A DNA stretch of 64,000 nt from Sporichthya brevicatena (lineage in GTDB: Bacteria; Actinomycetota; Actinomycetes; Sporichthyales; Sporichthyaceae): NCBI RefSeq assembly GCF_039525035.1, contig NZ_BAAAHE010000014.1:137885-201884 (forward strand), given 5' to 3'. The stretch's first letter is position 1. The number at the start of each line of letters is the position of its first letter. Shown one piece after another: positions 51,981 to 61,501 of the stretch. The translations under genes and the position numbers were made by a program. Under the pieces are notes generated by a model. The model made no database searches and was not told the DNA's origin. It saw only the letters and a list, made by a program, of their open reading frames with translations.

Positions 51981-52407
51981 CACGGGGGAGCGGGATCACC
52001 GGGGCGATCCGGGGCTCACCGCCGCACCGGCCGCCGCGGGCGCGCCAGCCGTAGAGCCAGTGCTTGACGAGGAAGCTCTCGTCCTCGTCGTCGGAGTCGG
52101 CGGGGTAGGGGCACGCCTCGGGGGACTGGCCGGCCTCGGCCGCGCAGGCCCCGCGGCCGACCGCGGTCAGGACCGCCTCGTGGTCCTCCCACCCGCGGAC
52201 CCATGCCTGGGCGAGGGCGCGGGCGTCGGGCTCCTCGGGGTCGAGAAACGCCCAGGGGTCGCACGGCTGCCGCCGGTGCCGGGCCAGCGCTCCGCGCCGC
52301 CGCTGCTGGGCGCACGCGTAGATCAGCACCAGCGCCGCTCGCCGCTCCTCGGCGTCGAGCACCTCGACCGGGTCGGGCGACCCGACCAGCCGTAGGACTT
52401 GCCCCAT
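51949..52407 (-). CDS. Hypothetical protein reading into the hairpin
   Basis: 152 residues from ATG 52407; an alternative ATG at 52440 is possible. GQVLRLVGSPDPVEVLDAEERRAALVLIYACAQQRRRG is followed by an acidic middle (DPEEPDARALAQAWVRGWEDHEAVL) and CAAEAGQSPEACPYPADSDDEDESF. No family recognised; four cysteines are scattered. The final residues KRVTPLT and the stop are encoded by the terminator stem, as if the hairpin inserted into, and set, the end of the gene. Confidence 0.55.
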   Translation of the reverse strand: MGQVLRLVGSPDPVEVLDAEERRAALVLIYACAQQRRRGALARHRRQPCDPWAFLDPEEPDARALAQAWVRGWEDHEAVLTAVGRGACAAEAGQSPEACPYPADSDDEDESFLVKHWLYGWRARGGRCGGEPRIAPVIPLPREKRVTPLTAQ

Positions 52408-52801
52408 CGCTGCCCTCTTCCGGTCTCGCCTGTTGCGCATGTTGCTCAGGAGCCGATGACTCGTTGTTCACTGTGTAGCGCTCCGGACCGACAGAACCGA
52501 GCGGACCCGCCGTACGCAGGCAGAATCGACGCCGGTGGAACCGACCCGGGCGCCCGCCGAACGCTGATTAGGCACCCTGTGCAAGATCTTGGACAAGCCC
52601 TCTAGACAACCTGTGCAAGTTTCGTCACCATGGGACCTGCGCCACCCCCGGCGCCCCCCCGACAACCGGTGAACTTCCCGGGCTGCGGCCCGACCCGCCC
52701 CCGAATCGCCCCTCGACGGGCAGCAACCTGCACGCCGACCCGGCCGACCCGTGCCGGCCGGCTGCGGTGCGCCGACCCGTCAGGACGGAGAGGAACTGCA
52801 G
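52408..52801. other. 394-bp region without a convincing gene
   Basis: Upstream of transport locus III. It holds the 41-bp conserved regulatory site at 52578-52618 and, further on, a C-rich stretch with no coding signal. The minus-strand hypothetical gene may start within its first 33 bases. Confidence 0.6.
52578..52618. promoter_or_regulatory. 41-bp conserved regulatory site with KstR2-like core (copy 1)
   Basis: TGTGCAA boxes at both ends, CAAGATCTTG (52582-52591) close to the left end, and CTCTAGA on the right. The same arrangement, same length, occurs at 61555-61595 in the opposite orientation. CAAG-N2-CTTG is the core of the TetR-type KstR2 box of steroid ring degradation. Two TetR genes lie at 60198 and 60836. 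Confidence 0.65.
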
Positions 52802-53137
52802 ATGGATCTCGGACAGTGGCTCCGGCTCAGCTGGGACCGAGCCGGTGCGTGGGTCTGCGTGGTGGCCGGCGCGATCGCGCTGGTGCTGGGCTGGATCGGG
52901 GTCAGCAACAAGCTCTACACCGCCGAGCAGATCCCGTACGTCATCTCGGCCGGGTTCGGGGGACTGTTCCTGCTCGGTCTGGGCGGGATCCTCTGGCTGT
53001 CCGCCGACCTGCGTGACGAGTGGACGCAGCTGGACAAGCTGGAGGAGCTGCTCGCCCTCCAGGCCGAGGAGGACGCCGCCGCCCAGGCCGCTCCGACCGT
53101 CGTGACGCCGAACTCCCTGGTGGGGTCGGCTCAGTGA
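52802..53137 (+). CDS. Small two-helix membrane protein, transporter accessory (locus III)
   Basis: 111 residues from ATG 52802 after GGAGAGG. Two helices (AWVCVVAGAIALVLGWIGV and YVISAGFGGLFLLGLGGILWL) and a charged tail LSADLRDEWTQLDKLEELLAL, then an Ala/Val-rich end. Homologous to the 91-residue protein at 25127 (LRLSWDRA, PYVIS, WLSADLRDEW). First gene of locus III; its stop overlaps the start of the HRADCPL protein. No known function. Confidence 0.82.
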   Translation: MDLGQWLRLSWDRAGAWVCVVAGAIALVLGWIGVSNKLYTAEQIPYVISAGFGGLFLLGLGGILWLSADLRDEWTQLDKLEELLALQAEEDAAAQAAPTVVTPNSLVGSAQ

Positions 53138-53643
53138 CGACCCGTCAGCGACGTCGCCCCCCGGTGGCCGCGACGCTGTGGACCCCGGCCGACCTCGCGG
53201 TCACGTCGATCCTGGTCGGCGTCGGCGCCCTGCTGTGGTTCGTCGGCTGGTACAGCGCGTCGGACAAGCTCGTCGAGGGTGACCAGATTGCCGCCCTGAA
53301 CCTCTCCGCCGCCGGCACGCTGCTGGCCGGCGCGGGACTGGTGTCCTGGTTCCTCAACGGGCGTCGCTCGATCTGCACCCGCCGTCGCCGCCTCGTCGAG
53401 CGCCGGCGGGCTCAGCTGCGCCCGGCCACGGTGGCGCGCGCGGCCGCGCTTCCCGAGACCGCGGCGACCGCGAAGGAGAGCCTGGCCCCCCGCGCGTCCT
53501 CGCCCGTGCTGGTGGCGGGTGAGTCGCTGCGCCGGTTCCACCGCGCGGACTGCCCGCTCGCGACCGGGCGGAACTGGCCGGCGGCCGAACGCTCGGCGCA
53601 CGAGGCCGCGGGCCGCGCGGCGTGCGGAGCGTGCCGCCCATGA
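53134..53643 (+). CDS. Membrane protein with C-terminal HxxxC...CxxC motif (locus III)
   Basis: 169 residues. Two hydrophobic helices (LAVTSILVGVGALLWFVGWY and AAGTLLAGAGLVSWFL), a basic linker with ICTRRRRLVERRRAQLRP, and the tail FHRADCPL (His136, Cys140) and CGAC (Cys164, Cys167). The motif is shared with 25399, where HRADCPL is identical, making a conserved metal site likely. GTG and ATG overlaps couple it to both neighbours. Role in transport is inferred from position only. Confidence 0.8.
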   Translation: MTTRQRRRPPVAATLWTPADLAVTSILVGVGALLWFVGWYSASDKLVEGDQIAALNLSAAGTLLAGAGLVSWFLNGRRSICTRRRRLVERRRAQLRPATVARAAALPETAATAKESLAPRASSPVLVAGESLRRFHRADCPLATGRNWPAAERSAHEAAGRAACGACRP

Positions 53644-55688
53644 GCACCGTTCTCACCCGCGCGGGCGACGCCGCGCGCACGAACCTCAAGGGCCGTCCGC
53701 AGCAGATCGGCCTGACCGTGGTCCTGCTGCTGGTCGGCGGGCTCCTGGCGTCGGCGAACGACTTGTGGCCGTTCGTCATCAACGGCATCTCGGACGGCTC
53801 GATCTACGCTCTCGCGGCGCTCGGCCTGGTTCTGACCTTCAAGACCTCCGGCATCTTCAACCTCGCCATCGGTGGCCAGGCGGCCGCGTCGGCGTACGTG
53901 TTCTACAGCTTCCGGATCGACGCCGGGATGCCGTGGCCGGTGGCGGCGCTGCTGGCGCTGCTGATCGTCGGCATCGGCGGTTCGCTGATCCTGGAGCGGA
54001 TGGCCTACCTGCTGGCCGAGGCGCCCCCGGTCATGAAGATCGTGGCGACGATCGGTCTGCTGGTCTTCCTGCAGTCGGTCCTCACCGGCGCCTACGGCCC
54101 GGCGACCCTGCAGTTCTCGCAGTACCTGCCGACGGACAGCTTCGCGATCGGCGAGGTGCGCGTGCAGGCGAGCCAGGTCATCGTCACGGTCTTCGCTCTC
54201 GCCTCCACGGCCGGTCTGTACCTGTACTTCAAGCGCGCCCGCCTCGGTGTCGCGATGCAGGCCGTGGTCGAGGACCCGAACCTGCTCGCGCTGGAGGCGA
54301 CCAGCCCGGTCGTGGTCCGCCGCTACGCGTGGGCGATCGGCTCGTCGTTCGTCTCGATCTCGGGCATGTTGATCGCTCCGGGCCTGGGCATCCAGGTCAA
54401 CCAGATGCTGCTGCTCTACGTGACGGCGTTCGGCGCCGCGGCGCTCGGCGGGTTCTCCAGCCTGCCGCTGACGTTCGCGTCCGCGATCGGCATCGGCATC
54501 ACGATGAACATCCTGTCCGACAAGCTCGCCGGCCAGACCGACGTCGTGCTCTCGCAGCTCTACACGCAGGTGCCGTTCCTGGTCCTGGTCGCGGCGCTGC
54601 TGTTCGTGCCCAGGCGCAAGCTGATCGAGCGCGGTGCGAAGCGGGCCCGGCGGGCGACGCCGATCCGCCAGTTCCCGCCGCAGGTCATGCTCCCGGCCGG
54701 CGCGCTCGGGCTGTCGGCCGCGGTGATGGTCCCGTTCGTCGTCGACTCCGCCGACATCAACCAGTACACGACCGCGATCGGGTTCGCGATCGTGCTCGCC
54801 TCGCTGGGTCTGCTGATCTGGACCTCGGGCCAGCTCTCGCTGTGTCACATGGCGTTCGCCGCCGTCGGGGCCACGACCTTCTACCACGCGCAGAACGCCG
54901 GGTGGCCGTGGCTGCTCGCGCTGCTCGCGGGTGCGTTGGTCGCGATCCCGGTCGGTGCGCTGGTCTCGATCCCGTCGTTCCGTCTGTCGGGCACGTACCT
55001 GGCGGTGGCCACGTTCGGGTTCGGGCTGCTGTTCCAGAACCTGATCTACGCCACCGACTTCATGTTCGGCGCCGCCGACATCCGCTCGGTCTCCCGTCCG
55101 GAGCTGTTCGGCATGGACACCGCGAGCGACCGCGGCTACTACTACACGGCGCTGGTCATCGCGCTGGGGTGCGTCGCCATGATTCTGACGGTCCGTCGCA
55201 GCCGCCTCGGTCGTCTGCTCCGCGGCCTCGGCGACTCGCCGGCGGCCCTGGCGGCGCACGCGACCAACACGCGCCTGACGTGCCTGATGGTCTTCAGCCT
55301 CTCGGCGTTCCTGGCCGCGGTGGGTGGCGTCCTGATCGCGGGCGTCCCGCAGTCCGCCTCCGGCAACGCGGGTGGCTCGTTCGGGTACTTCAACTCCCTC
55401 GTGCTGGTGGCGGTCCTGACCTTCTGCGGCCGCCGGCCGATCCTGTCGCCGGTGATCGCGGCGGTGCTGTTCGTCGTCATCCGGATCTACGAGCCGTTCA
55501 ACAGCGAGACCTTCGTCGACTACCAGGGCGCGATCTTCGGTGCGCTCGCCCTCGGCGTGGCGATCGCCCCGGCGCTGCGGGTGCCGACGCTCGGCCGACG
55601 CGGCATCGCCCGCGTCGGGCGGCGCACCCCGACGGCCGTCCGGGTCCAGCGAGTTCAGGGCCGTGTGCGTGAGGGGGTGGCGGCATGA
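53640..55688 (+). CDS. Fused LivH-LivM ABC transporter permease (locus III)
   Basis: 682 residues. After an N-terminal arm, LivH begins ([35 protein letters not shown]) and LivM occupies the second half ([54 protein letters not shown]). Paralogue of 25881. ATG overlaps the preceding stop and the LivG start overlaps its stop, so a complete importer (permease, LivG, LivF, binding protein) is encoded in one operon here. Confidence 0.93.
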   Translation: MSTVLTRAGDAARTNLKGRPQQIGLTVVLLLVGGLLASANDLWPFVINGISDGSIYALAALGLVLTFKTSGIFNLAIGGQAAASAYVFYSFRIDAGMPWPVAALLALLIVGIGGSLILERMAYLLAEAPPVMKIVATIGLLVFLQSVLTGAYGPATLQFSQYLPTDSFAIGEVRVQASQVIVTVFALASTAGLYLYFKRARLGVAMQAVVEDPNLLALEATSPVVVRRYAWAIGSSFVSISGMLIAPGLGIQVNQMLLLYVTAFGAAALGGFSSLPLTFASAIGIGITMNILSDKLAGQTDVVLSQLYTQVPFLVLVAALLFVPRRKLIERGAKRARRATPIRQFPPQVMLPAGALGLSAAVMVPFVVDSADINQYTTAIGFAIVLASLGLLIWTSGQLSLCHMAFAAVGATTFYHAQNAGWPWLLALLAGALVAIPVGALVSIPSFRLSGTYLAVATFGFGLLFQNLIYATDFMFGAADIRSVSRPELFGMDTASDRGYYYTALVIALGCVAMILTVRRSRLGRLLRGLGDSPAALAAHATNTRLTCLMVFSLSAFLAAVGGVLIAGVPQSASGNAGGSFGYFNSLVLVAVLTFCGRRPILSPVIAAVLFVVIRIYEPFNSETFVDYQGAIFGALALGVAIAPALRVPTLGRRGIARVGRRTPTAVRVQRVQGRVREGVAA

Positions 55689-56509
55689 CGCGCGAGCTCC
55701 CGTCGCTGGAGATCGACGGCGTCACGGTCCGCTTCGGCGGTCTGGTCGCGGTCTCGGAGGTGACGCTGACGGCGCCGGCCGGGCAGATCACCGGCCTCAT
55801 CGGCCCGAACGGGGCCGGCAAGACCACGACGTTCAACGCCTGCACCGGGGTCGTCCCGGCGGCGAGCGGTTCCGTGCGGCTGGGCCGGACGGTCCTGGAC
55901 GGGCACGGCACCTCCAAGCGCGCGGCGCGTGGCCTGGGCCGCACGTTCCAGCGCATGGAGCTCTTCGACTCGATGACGGTCGTGGAGAACGTCGAGCTCG
56001 GCGTCGAGTCCTTCCTCGCCGCCGGCCGCCCCTTCGGGCAGATGTTCTGCCCGCCGGGGGAGCGCAGGAAGATCGCCGCGCGGGCCGCGGACGCCCTGGA
56101 ACTCTGCGGGATCACGGGCCTGGCCCGGCGCACCGCGGGGGACCTGTCGACCGGTCAGCGCCGGCTCGTCGAGCTCGCCCGCGCGATCGCGACCCCGTTC
56201 TCGTTCCTGCTCCTCGACGAGCCGTCCTCCGGTCTGGACCCCGAGGAGACCGAGAAGTTCGGGCAGATCCTGCTCGACTTCGTCGCCGACCGGGGCGTCG
56301 GGATCCTGCTCGTCGAGCACGACATGGCGCTGGTGTCCTCGATCTGCAGCTACATCTACGTCCTGGACTTCGGGCGGCTGATCCATCAGGGCCCGACGGC
56401 CGAGGCGCTCGCGTCTCCGATCGTCCTCGAGGCCTACCTCGGCACCGAGTCGAGTGCGCTGGACTCCGCAGCCGAATCGATCGACGGAGCGGAGGCAGCG
56501 CATGCTTGA
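55685..56509 (+). CDS. livG: LivG-type ABC transporter ATP-binding protein
   Basis: 274 residues. Walker [16 protein letters not shown] near residue 40, LivG-type [18 protein letters not shown], signature [16 protein letters not shown], Walker [15 protein letters not shown] and the switch in [13 protein letters not shown]. It pairs with LivF to energise import. Starts ATGA-overlapped with the permease and overlaps livF by eight bases. Confidence 0.93.
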   Translation: MTRELPSLEIDGVTVRFGGLVAVSEVTLTAPAGQITGLIGPNGAGKTTTFNACTGVVPAASGSVRLGRTVLDGHGTSKRAARGLGRTFQRMELFDSMTVVENVELGVESFLAAGRPFGQMFCPPGERRKIAARAADALELCGITGLARRTAGDLSTGQRRLVELARAIATPFSFLLLDEPSSGLDPEETEKFGQILLDFVADRGVGILLVEHDMALVSSICSYIYVLDFGRLIHQGPTAEALASPIVLEAYLGTESSALDSAAESIDGAEAAHA

Positions 56510-57197
56510 GCTACGGGGCATCACCGCCGGCTACGACACCGGCACGGTGCTGCGCAACGTCGACCTGATCGTTCCGGACTCCTCGGTCGTGGCGCTGATC
56601 GGCCCGAACGGTGCGGGCAAGACCACCCTGCTGCGCGTCGCGTCCGGTCTGCTCAAGCCGACGGGGGGTCAGATCATCCTCGACGGCGTCGACGTCACCG
56701 GCCGCCCGACCGAGGACCTCGCCCGGCGGGGTATCTGTCACGTCCCCGAGGGGCGGGGCGTCTTCCCGGGTCTGTCGGTCGCGGACAACGTGCGCCTGCA
56801 GGCACCGCCGCAGGTCGACAAGCGTGCGATGGCCCGCGCGGCCGAGGCGTTCCCGCGCCTGGGGGAGCGCGCCACGCAGCTCGCCGGCACCATGAGCGGT
56901 GGTGAGCAGCAGATGCTCGCCCTCGCCCACACCTACGTCAGCGACCCCTCGATCGTGCTCCTGGACGAGGTGTCGATGGGGCTGGCGCCGAAGATCGTCT
57001 CGGAGATCTTCGAGTTCCTGGAGGGCCTCGCCCGGTCCGGGAAGTCCCTGCTGCTCGTCGAGCAGTACGTCGCGCGGGCACTGGAGTTCGCCGACTACGT
57101 CTACATCCTCAACCGCGGCCGCATCACCTTCGCCGGCGAACCCGGCGAACTCAGCGAGAGCGCCGTCGCCGAGTCCTACCTGGGAGCGAGTCGATGA
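56502..57197 (+). CDS. livF: LivF-type ABC transporter ATP-binding protein
   Basis: 231 residues from ATG 56502 after GGAGG. Walker [34 protein letters not shown], signature MSGGEQQMLALAHT, Walker B IVLLDEVSMGLAP. Close to the LivF at 27781, sharing LLLVEQYVARAL, with the same YLGAS/YVGAS ending. The stop overlaps the start of the secreted protein gene. Confidence 0.93.
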   Translation: MLELRGITAGYDTGTVLRNVDLIVPDSSVVALIGPNGAGKTTLLRVASGLLKPTGGQIILDGVDVTGRPTEDLARRGICHVPEGRGVFPGLSVADNVRLQAPPQVDKRAMARAAEAFPRLGERATQLAGTMSGGEQQMLALAHTYVSDPSIVLLDEVSMGLAPKIVSEIFEFLEGLARSGKSLLLVEQYVARALEFADYVYILNRGRITFAGEPGELSESAVAESYLGASR

Positions 57198-58543
57198 CCC
57201 ACCGCGCCGCAAAGCCGACCTCGAGCACCCGGCTGAGCCGGGCCACCGGCCGCCGCGTCGCCGCCGGTGCCGGGGCGATCGCCCTGCTCGCCGTGAGCGG
57301 CCTGGTGCTGGGCGGCTCGGCCCAGGCCGACGCCCCCACCGACTACGAGCTGCTCGCCGGCGCGAGCTCGCTCGACATCCACATCGCCGACAACAACCTG
57401 CCGGTGACCCAGGTCGTCGATGCGAGCCCCTACGGCGCCTCGGCGACCCTGTCGAGCTCCGGTGTCGTCAAGGCCGACGCCGGTGCCCCCTACGCGCCGT
57501 TCGGCTACTCGCTGCCCTCCACCGTGACCGGCCTCGGTGCGGGCAACCTGCCCGCGATCCCGCCGTTCCCCGGCTACGTCGCGGCCAGCTACCCGGCCAA
57601 CGCGATCGACGAGCAGAAGACCGGCGGCTACGAGCTCTCGGCCCGCACGGCGGAGCGCTCCTCGGTCGGCAGCGTCCGACTCGGTCAGATCGGCTCGGAC
57701 AGCTCGACCGGGTTCGCCATCGCCCGCGCCACCGCCAACGACGACGGCACCGTCACCACCGAGGGTGCCGCGGGTGCCTCGGCGTTCAGCTTCGGTGGGG
57801 TGCTCGACCTCGGCCGGGTGTCCTCGGTCCTGTCGATGACCAAGTCGCCGAACGGCAAGCCCGTCATCACCGGCACCACCGACCTCGGCACCGTCACCGT
57901 CGCCAGCAACTTCCCCTCCGGCATCCGGGACGACGGGTCGCTGGTCGCCGGTGCGCCCGTCCCGCTCACGCCGTCCTCGATCACCGCACTCAACGCCGCG
58001 CTCGAGCCGCAGGGCCTGGCCCTGACCTACCTGCCGCGCACGTTCACCTACACCGACGGCACCACCAGCACCGGCGCCCAGCCCGACGCGCGCAAGACGA
58101 TCCGCACGGTTTCCTCCGGTGCCTTGCAGGTGAGGTCGAGCCAGAACGTTCCCACCCAGGGCAAGGTCGACGTCGTCTACACCTTCGGCCGGGTCACCCT
58201 CTCCGCCACCAACGGCGGGTCCGTGACCACCGGCGCGGACGTCGTCGACTCCACCGTCGGGGGCATCTCACCCGAGCTGTCCGGAGCGATCGATGCCGCC
58301 GCCGGCCAGCTCCCGGGCGCACTCCCGCCCGACGCCGCCGCTCTGCCGGAGACGGCCACCGGCCAGCTTCCGGGTGCCGTGCCCACCGTCGAACTCGCGC
58401 CCGCGGCCTCGCCGCAGACCGGTGTCGTCGCCCTCGCCGGGCGCGCGGCCTCCTACGGCGAGAGCCCGTACCTGATGCTCGTCGTCGCGGCGCTCGGCGC
58501 CCTCGGCGCGGCGCACCTGGTCCGTTTCCTCGCCGTCAAGTAA
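57194..58543 (+). CDS. Secreted, C-terminally anchored protein of transport locus III
   Basis: 449 residues. A signal peptide (AAGAGAIALLAVSGLVLGGSAQA-DAP) leads a Ser/Thr/Gly-rich ectodomain with predicted beta strands (SSLDIHIADNNLPVTQVVDASPYGASATLSSS). Near the end is a Pro/Ala linker with a repeated GQLPGA motif (three times), then one membrane helix PYLMLVVAALGALGAAHLV and a short basic tail. Same plan as 23718. Encoded between livF and the binding lipoprotein, so it is an integral part of the operon. Function unknown. Confidence 0.78.
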   Translation: MTHRAAKPTSSTRLSRATGRRVAAGAGAIALLAVSGLVLGGSAQADAPTDYELLAGASSLDIHIADNNLPVTQVVDASPYGASATLSSSGVVKADAGAPYAPFGYSLPSTVTGLGAGNLPAIPPFPGYVAASYPANAIDEQKTGGYELSARTAERSSVGSVRLGQIGSDSSTGFAIARATANDDGTVTTEGAAGASAFSFGGVLDLGRVSSVLSMTKSPNGKPVITGTTDLGTVTVASNFPSGIRDDGSLVAGAPVPLTPSSITALNAALEPQGLALTYLPRTFTYTDGTTSTGAQPDARKTIRTVSSGALQVRSSQNVPTQGKVDVVYTFGRVTLSATNGGSVTTGADVVDSTVGGISPELSGAIDAAAGQLPGALPPDAAALPETATGQLPGAVPTVELAPAASPQTGVVALAGRAASYGESPYLMLVVAALGALGAAHLVRFLAVK

Positions 58544-58597
58544 GCCCCCGTTCTCGAACCGTCGAGCCGCCGTCCGGCCCCGAGAGGAACCACCCGA

Positions 58598-60130
58598 ATG
58601 AAGTTCAGGCGATCCGCCTCATCGCGCGTCCCGGGACGCCGCCAGTTGACCGTCGGTCTGCTGGTCGGCGCCCTGACGGCGACCCTCGCCCTGTCCGGAT
58701 GCGGCTCCCGGCGTGACAGCCAGGAGTTCGTCGCGGCGAACTCCGCCGGCGTGGTCGCGGCCCCCGACGGCAGCACCGGGTTCGACACGGGCGCCGCGCC
58801 CGGTGCCGACACCGGCGCCGGAATCGGGGCCGTCGACCCCGGCGCGGTGGCAGGTCCGGACACCACGGCTCCCGGTCAGAGCGCCGGCGGCGCGGCCACC
58901 GCGGCGCCGGGCAAGGCGACCACCGCGGGCGGCGCCTCGACCGGCACCGCGGCGCAGCCCGGCAAGGCGGCCGCGGGCAGCGGCAACAAGTGCGCCACCT
59001 CGGGTTCGGTCGTGACGCTCGGGAACATCAGCACCCAGTCCGGTCTGCTCGGTGAGCTCTTCAAGGGCCTGCCGGAGGCGCTGCAGGTCTGGGCGAAGTC
59101 GGCCAACGCCTGTGGCGGCTTCGGTGGCCACCCGGTGCGCGTGGTCTCCGCCGACGACGGTGGCGACCCGGCGACGGCGCTGACCATCGCCCAGCGCATG
59201 GTCCAGAACGACAAGGTGCTGGCCTTCATCGGCCTGGACATGCCGCTGTCCGTCGCCGGCATCGAGAAGTACCTCAAGGAGGTCGGCGTCCCGTCGATCG
59301 GTGGCGACTCCTCCGAGCTGCCGTTCTTCGAGAACCCGATGTTCTTCCCGATCGGCCCCTTCGTCAGCGTCATCGGCGCGGCGGACGCGGAGATCGCCAT
59401 CAGCAAGGGCGCGAAGAAGATCGCGGTCTTCTACTGCACCGAGATCCCGAACTCCTGCGGCCCGGTCGCGGCGAGCAAGGACCTGCAGGTCGGGTCGCCG
59501 GTCGTCAAGGCGATGGGCGGCGAGATCGTCCTGTCGCAGAAGGCGTCCGTCGTCGCGCCGAGCTACACCTCGCAGTGCATCGCGGCCAAGCGCGCCGGGG
59601 CCGAGGCGATCATCGCCATCCTCGACGGCCCCAGTGTCGGCCGCCTGGCGACGAACTGCCACGCGCAGGACTACAAGCCGATCTTCCTCGGCATCAGCCT
59701 CGGTCTGAGCGCGAACCTCACCGACTACGCGGCCCTGAACCAGAACAACTTCTTCGCGCCGCTGAACACCTTCCCGTGGGTGGACGCCTCGCTGCCCGGT
59801 CCCAAGAAGTACGCCGAGGACCTGCAGAAGTACTTCGGCCGTCCGCTCGGCGGTCCGAGCCCGGCGATGGCCTACGCCTCGGGTGTCCTGGCGGCGCACG
59901 CGGTCCGGGCCGGCCTGCCGGCCAACCCGACCTCGGCCGACGTCATCAAGGGTCTCTACACCATCAAGAACGAGACCCTCGGTGGTCTGGTCGCCCCGCT
60001 GACGTTCACCCCGAAGCTCCCGCGGGACGGCATCACGTCCTGCTACTTCCTGGTCGCGATCTCTCAGGGCAAGTTCGTCGCGCCCGAAGGCTCCAAGTGC
60101 CTGAAGGTCAACGCCAAGGGGCCCCAGTAA
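58598..60130 (+). CDS. LIV-type substrate-binding lipoprotein (locus III)
   Basis: 510 residues. Lipobox TLALSGC sets the acylated cysteine at residue 35. A Gly/Ala/Thr/Pro-rich linker extends to about 130, followed by a type I binding domain (VVTLGNISTQSGLLGELFKGLPEALQVWAKSANACGGFGGHPVRVVSADDGGD...). Cysteine pairs suggest disulfides in the outer domain. RBS GAGAGGAACC. Last gene of the transport operon before a hairpin. Ligand unknown. Confidence 0.9.
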   Translation: MKFRRSASSRVPGRRQLTVGLLVGALTATLALSGCGSRRDSQEFVAANSAGVVAAPDGSTGFDTGAAPGADTGAGIGAVDPGAVAGPDTTAPGQSAGGAATAAPGKATTAGGASTGTAAQPGKAAAGSGNKCATSGSVVTLGNISTQSGLLGELFKGLPEALQVWAKSANACGGFGGHPVRVVSADDGGDPATALTIAQRMVQNDKVLAFIGLDMPLSVAGIEKYLKEVGVPSIGGDSSELPFFENPMFFPIGPFVSVIGAADAEIAISKGAKKIAVFYCTEIPNSCGPVAASKDLQVGSPVVKAMGGEIVLSQKASVVAPSYTSQCIAAKRAGAEAIIAILDGPSVGRLATNCHAQDYKPIFLGISLGLSANLTDYAALNQNNFFAPLNTFPWVDASLPGPKKYAEDLQKYFGRPLGGPSPAMAYASGVLAAHAVRAGLPANPTSADVIKGLYTIKNETLGGLVAPLTFTPKLPRDGITSCYFLVAISQGKFVAPEGSKCLKVNAKGPQ

Positions 60131-60137
60131 AGCCGTC

Positions 60138-60165
60138 CGCCCGGGCGCGGCGACGCGCCCGGGCG
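60138..60165 (+). terminator. GC-rich hairpin after the locus III binding protein
   Basis: Perfect 12-base arms (60138-60149, 60154-60165) around a four-base loop, seven bases after the stop codon. No T tract follows, as is common in high-GC actinobacteria. Confidence 0.65.
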
Positions 60166-60197
60166 ACGGCGTCGCGCGGCTAGGCTGGCGGGTAGCC

Positions 60198-60839
60198 ATG
60201 TCCTCACCCACGACGCCGACCGGTACCAGCCGGCGAGCCCAGCCCCTCGATCGCCGGCACATCGAACGCCGTGAGCTGATCTCGCGCTGGTTGCTCCCGG
60301 CTGTCGAGCGCCTGCTCGAGCAGGAGACCTACGGCGCGCTGACGGTGGAGCAGATGGCGGCCGAGGCCGAGATCTCCCGGTCGACGTTCTACAACTACTT
60401 CGAGGACAAGGGCGACCTGCTCCGCGCGCTCGTCGGTGACGTCATGGGCGCCTCGCTCGACGCCAGCCGGGTGTGGTGGATGCTCCCGCCGGAGGCCGAC
60501 AAGGAGGAACTCCGCGTCGCCCTCCGGCATCTGGTCGAGGTGTACCGGCCGCACGCCCTGCTGATGCGCGCGGTCTCCGAGTCGGTCTCGCACGACGCAC
60601 GGGTCCGCGACGAGTACCTCGACTACATGGCGAACGGTGTCGCCGGCATCGCCGGCTACGTCCGCAGCGGCCAGCGGGCCGGCGTGATCCGCGCCGACCT
60701 GGATCCCGACGCCGTCGGGCAGTGGCTCACCTGGGGCTTCGAACGCGGGCTCATGCAGCTGAGCCTGCGGCCCGAGGACCAGGACCCCGAGCGCGTCGTC
60801 ACCGCGATGACGGACATCGTCTGGAAGGCGCTGCATTGA
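60198..60839 (+). CDS. TetR-family regulator (first of a pair)
   Basis: 213 residues with HTH TVEQMAAEAEISRSTFYNYFEDKGDLLRALVGDVM near residue 50. The ligand-binding half is helical. Overlapped by the next TetR gene. With the KstR2-like sites at 52578 and 61555 it is a candidate regulator of locus III and the downstream operon. Confidence 0.9.
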   Translation: MSSPTTPTGTSRRAQPLDRRHIERRELISRWLLPAVERLLEQETYGALTVEQMAAEAEISRSTFYNYFEDKGDLLRALVGDVMGASLDASRVWWMLPPEADKEELRVALRHLVEVYRPHALLMRAVSESVSHDARVRDEYLDYMANGVAGIAGYVRSGQRAGVIRADLDPDAVGQWLTWGFERGLMQLSLRPEDQDPERVVTAMTDIVWKALH

Positions 60840-61501
60840 GCGCCCCGAGGACGAAGCGGAGCCGGAAGAAGGCCGAGGCCGAGGACCGCCGCCGGAGCAT
60901 CCGCGACCGCCTGCTGGCGGCCATCGAGGAGCTCGCGGCCGCGGGGGAGTCGTACTCCACCGTCTCGGTGGAGCGACTGGCCTCGACCGCCGGACTGTCG
61001 CGGGCGACCTTCTACATCTACTTCGACGGCAAGGCCGGCCTGCTCGAGGCGTGGTTCGCCGAGGTGGAGGAGGAGCTGGCGAAGGCCACCGCCGCCTGGT
61101 TCGCACTCGACGGGGCCGCCACCCAGGACGACCTCGGCCGCGCGCTGCGCGGCATCGCCGAGGTCTACGTCGAGCACCGCCGGTTGCTGGCGGCGTTCAA
61201 CGACGAGGCGTCGCAGAACACCGAGGTCCGCGACCGCCTCGACCAGGCGATCGCCCGCGTCACCGACGAACTGCGTGTGCACATCGAGCACGGGCAGAAG
61301 GAGGGTTGGGTCGACCCCGACCTGGTCGCGGCGGAGACCGCCGCCTGGACCGTGGCGATGCTTGAGCGAGGTCTCGGCAACGTGGTGGCCGAGGCCGACG
61401 AGGACGCGGTCGACCGACTGCTCGCCACCTTCACCTCGATGCTGTGGCACACCCTCTACGTCGGTTCTCCGCAGCGCCCGATCGCCGCTCCGCGCGGCTG
61501 A
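60836..61501 (+). CDS. TetR-family regulator (second of a pair)
   Basis: 221 residues from a TTG start that overlaps the previous TGA; no nearer ATG or GTG with a ribosome site fits. The HTH is VSVERLASTAGLSRATFYIYFDGKAGLLEAWFAEVEEE. A basic N-terminus RTKRSRKKAEAEDRRRS precedes it. The pair could act as a heterodimer or bind the two different 41-bp sites. Followed by a small GCTGATTCGCCG triplet repeat at 61498-61530. Confidence 0.87.
   Translation: MSAPRTKRSRKKAEAEDRRRSIRDRLLAAIEELAAAGESYSTVSVERLASTAGLSRATFYIYFDGKAGLLEAWFAEVEEELAKATAAWFALDGAATQDDLGRALRGIAEVYVEHRRLLAAFNDEASQNTEVRDRLDQAIARVTDELRVHIEHGQKEGWVDPDLVAAETAAWTVAMLERGLGNVVAEADEDAVDRLLATFTSMLWHTLYVGSPQRPIAAPRG

Noticed and set aside
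52751-52801. Earlier start for the locus III small membrane protein
   Set aside because: The extra residues have no counterpart in the locus II homologue, and GGAGAGG stands before the ATG at 52802.
53412-55259. Long minus-strand open frame opposite the locus III permease
   Set aside because: Low-complexity Arg/Asp/Glu composition typical of antisense frames; no start signal.
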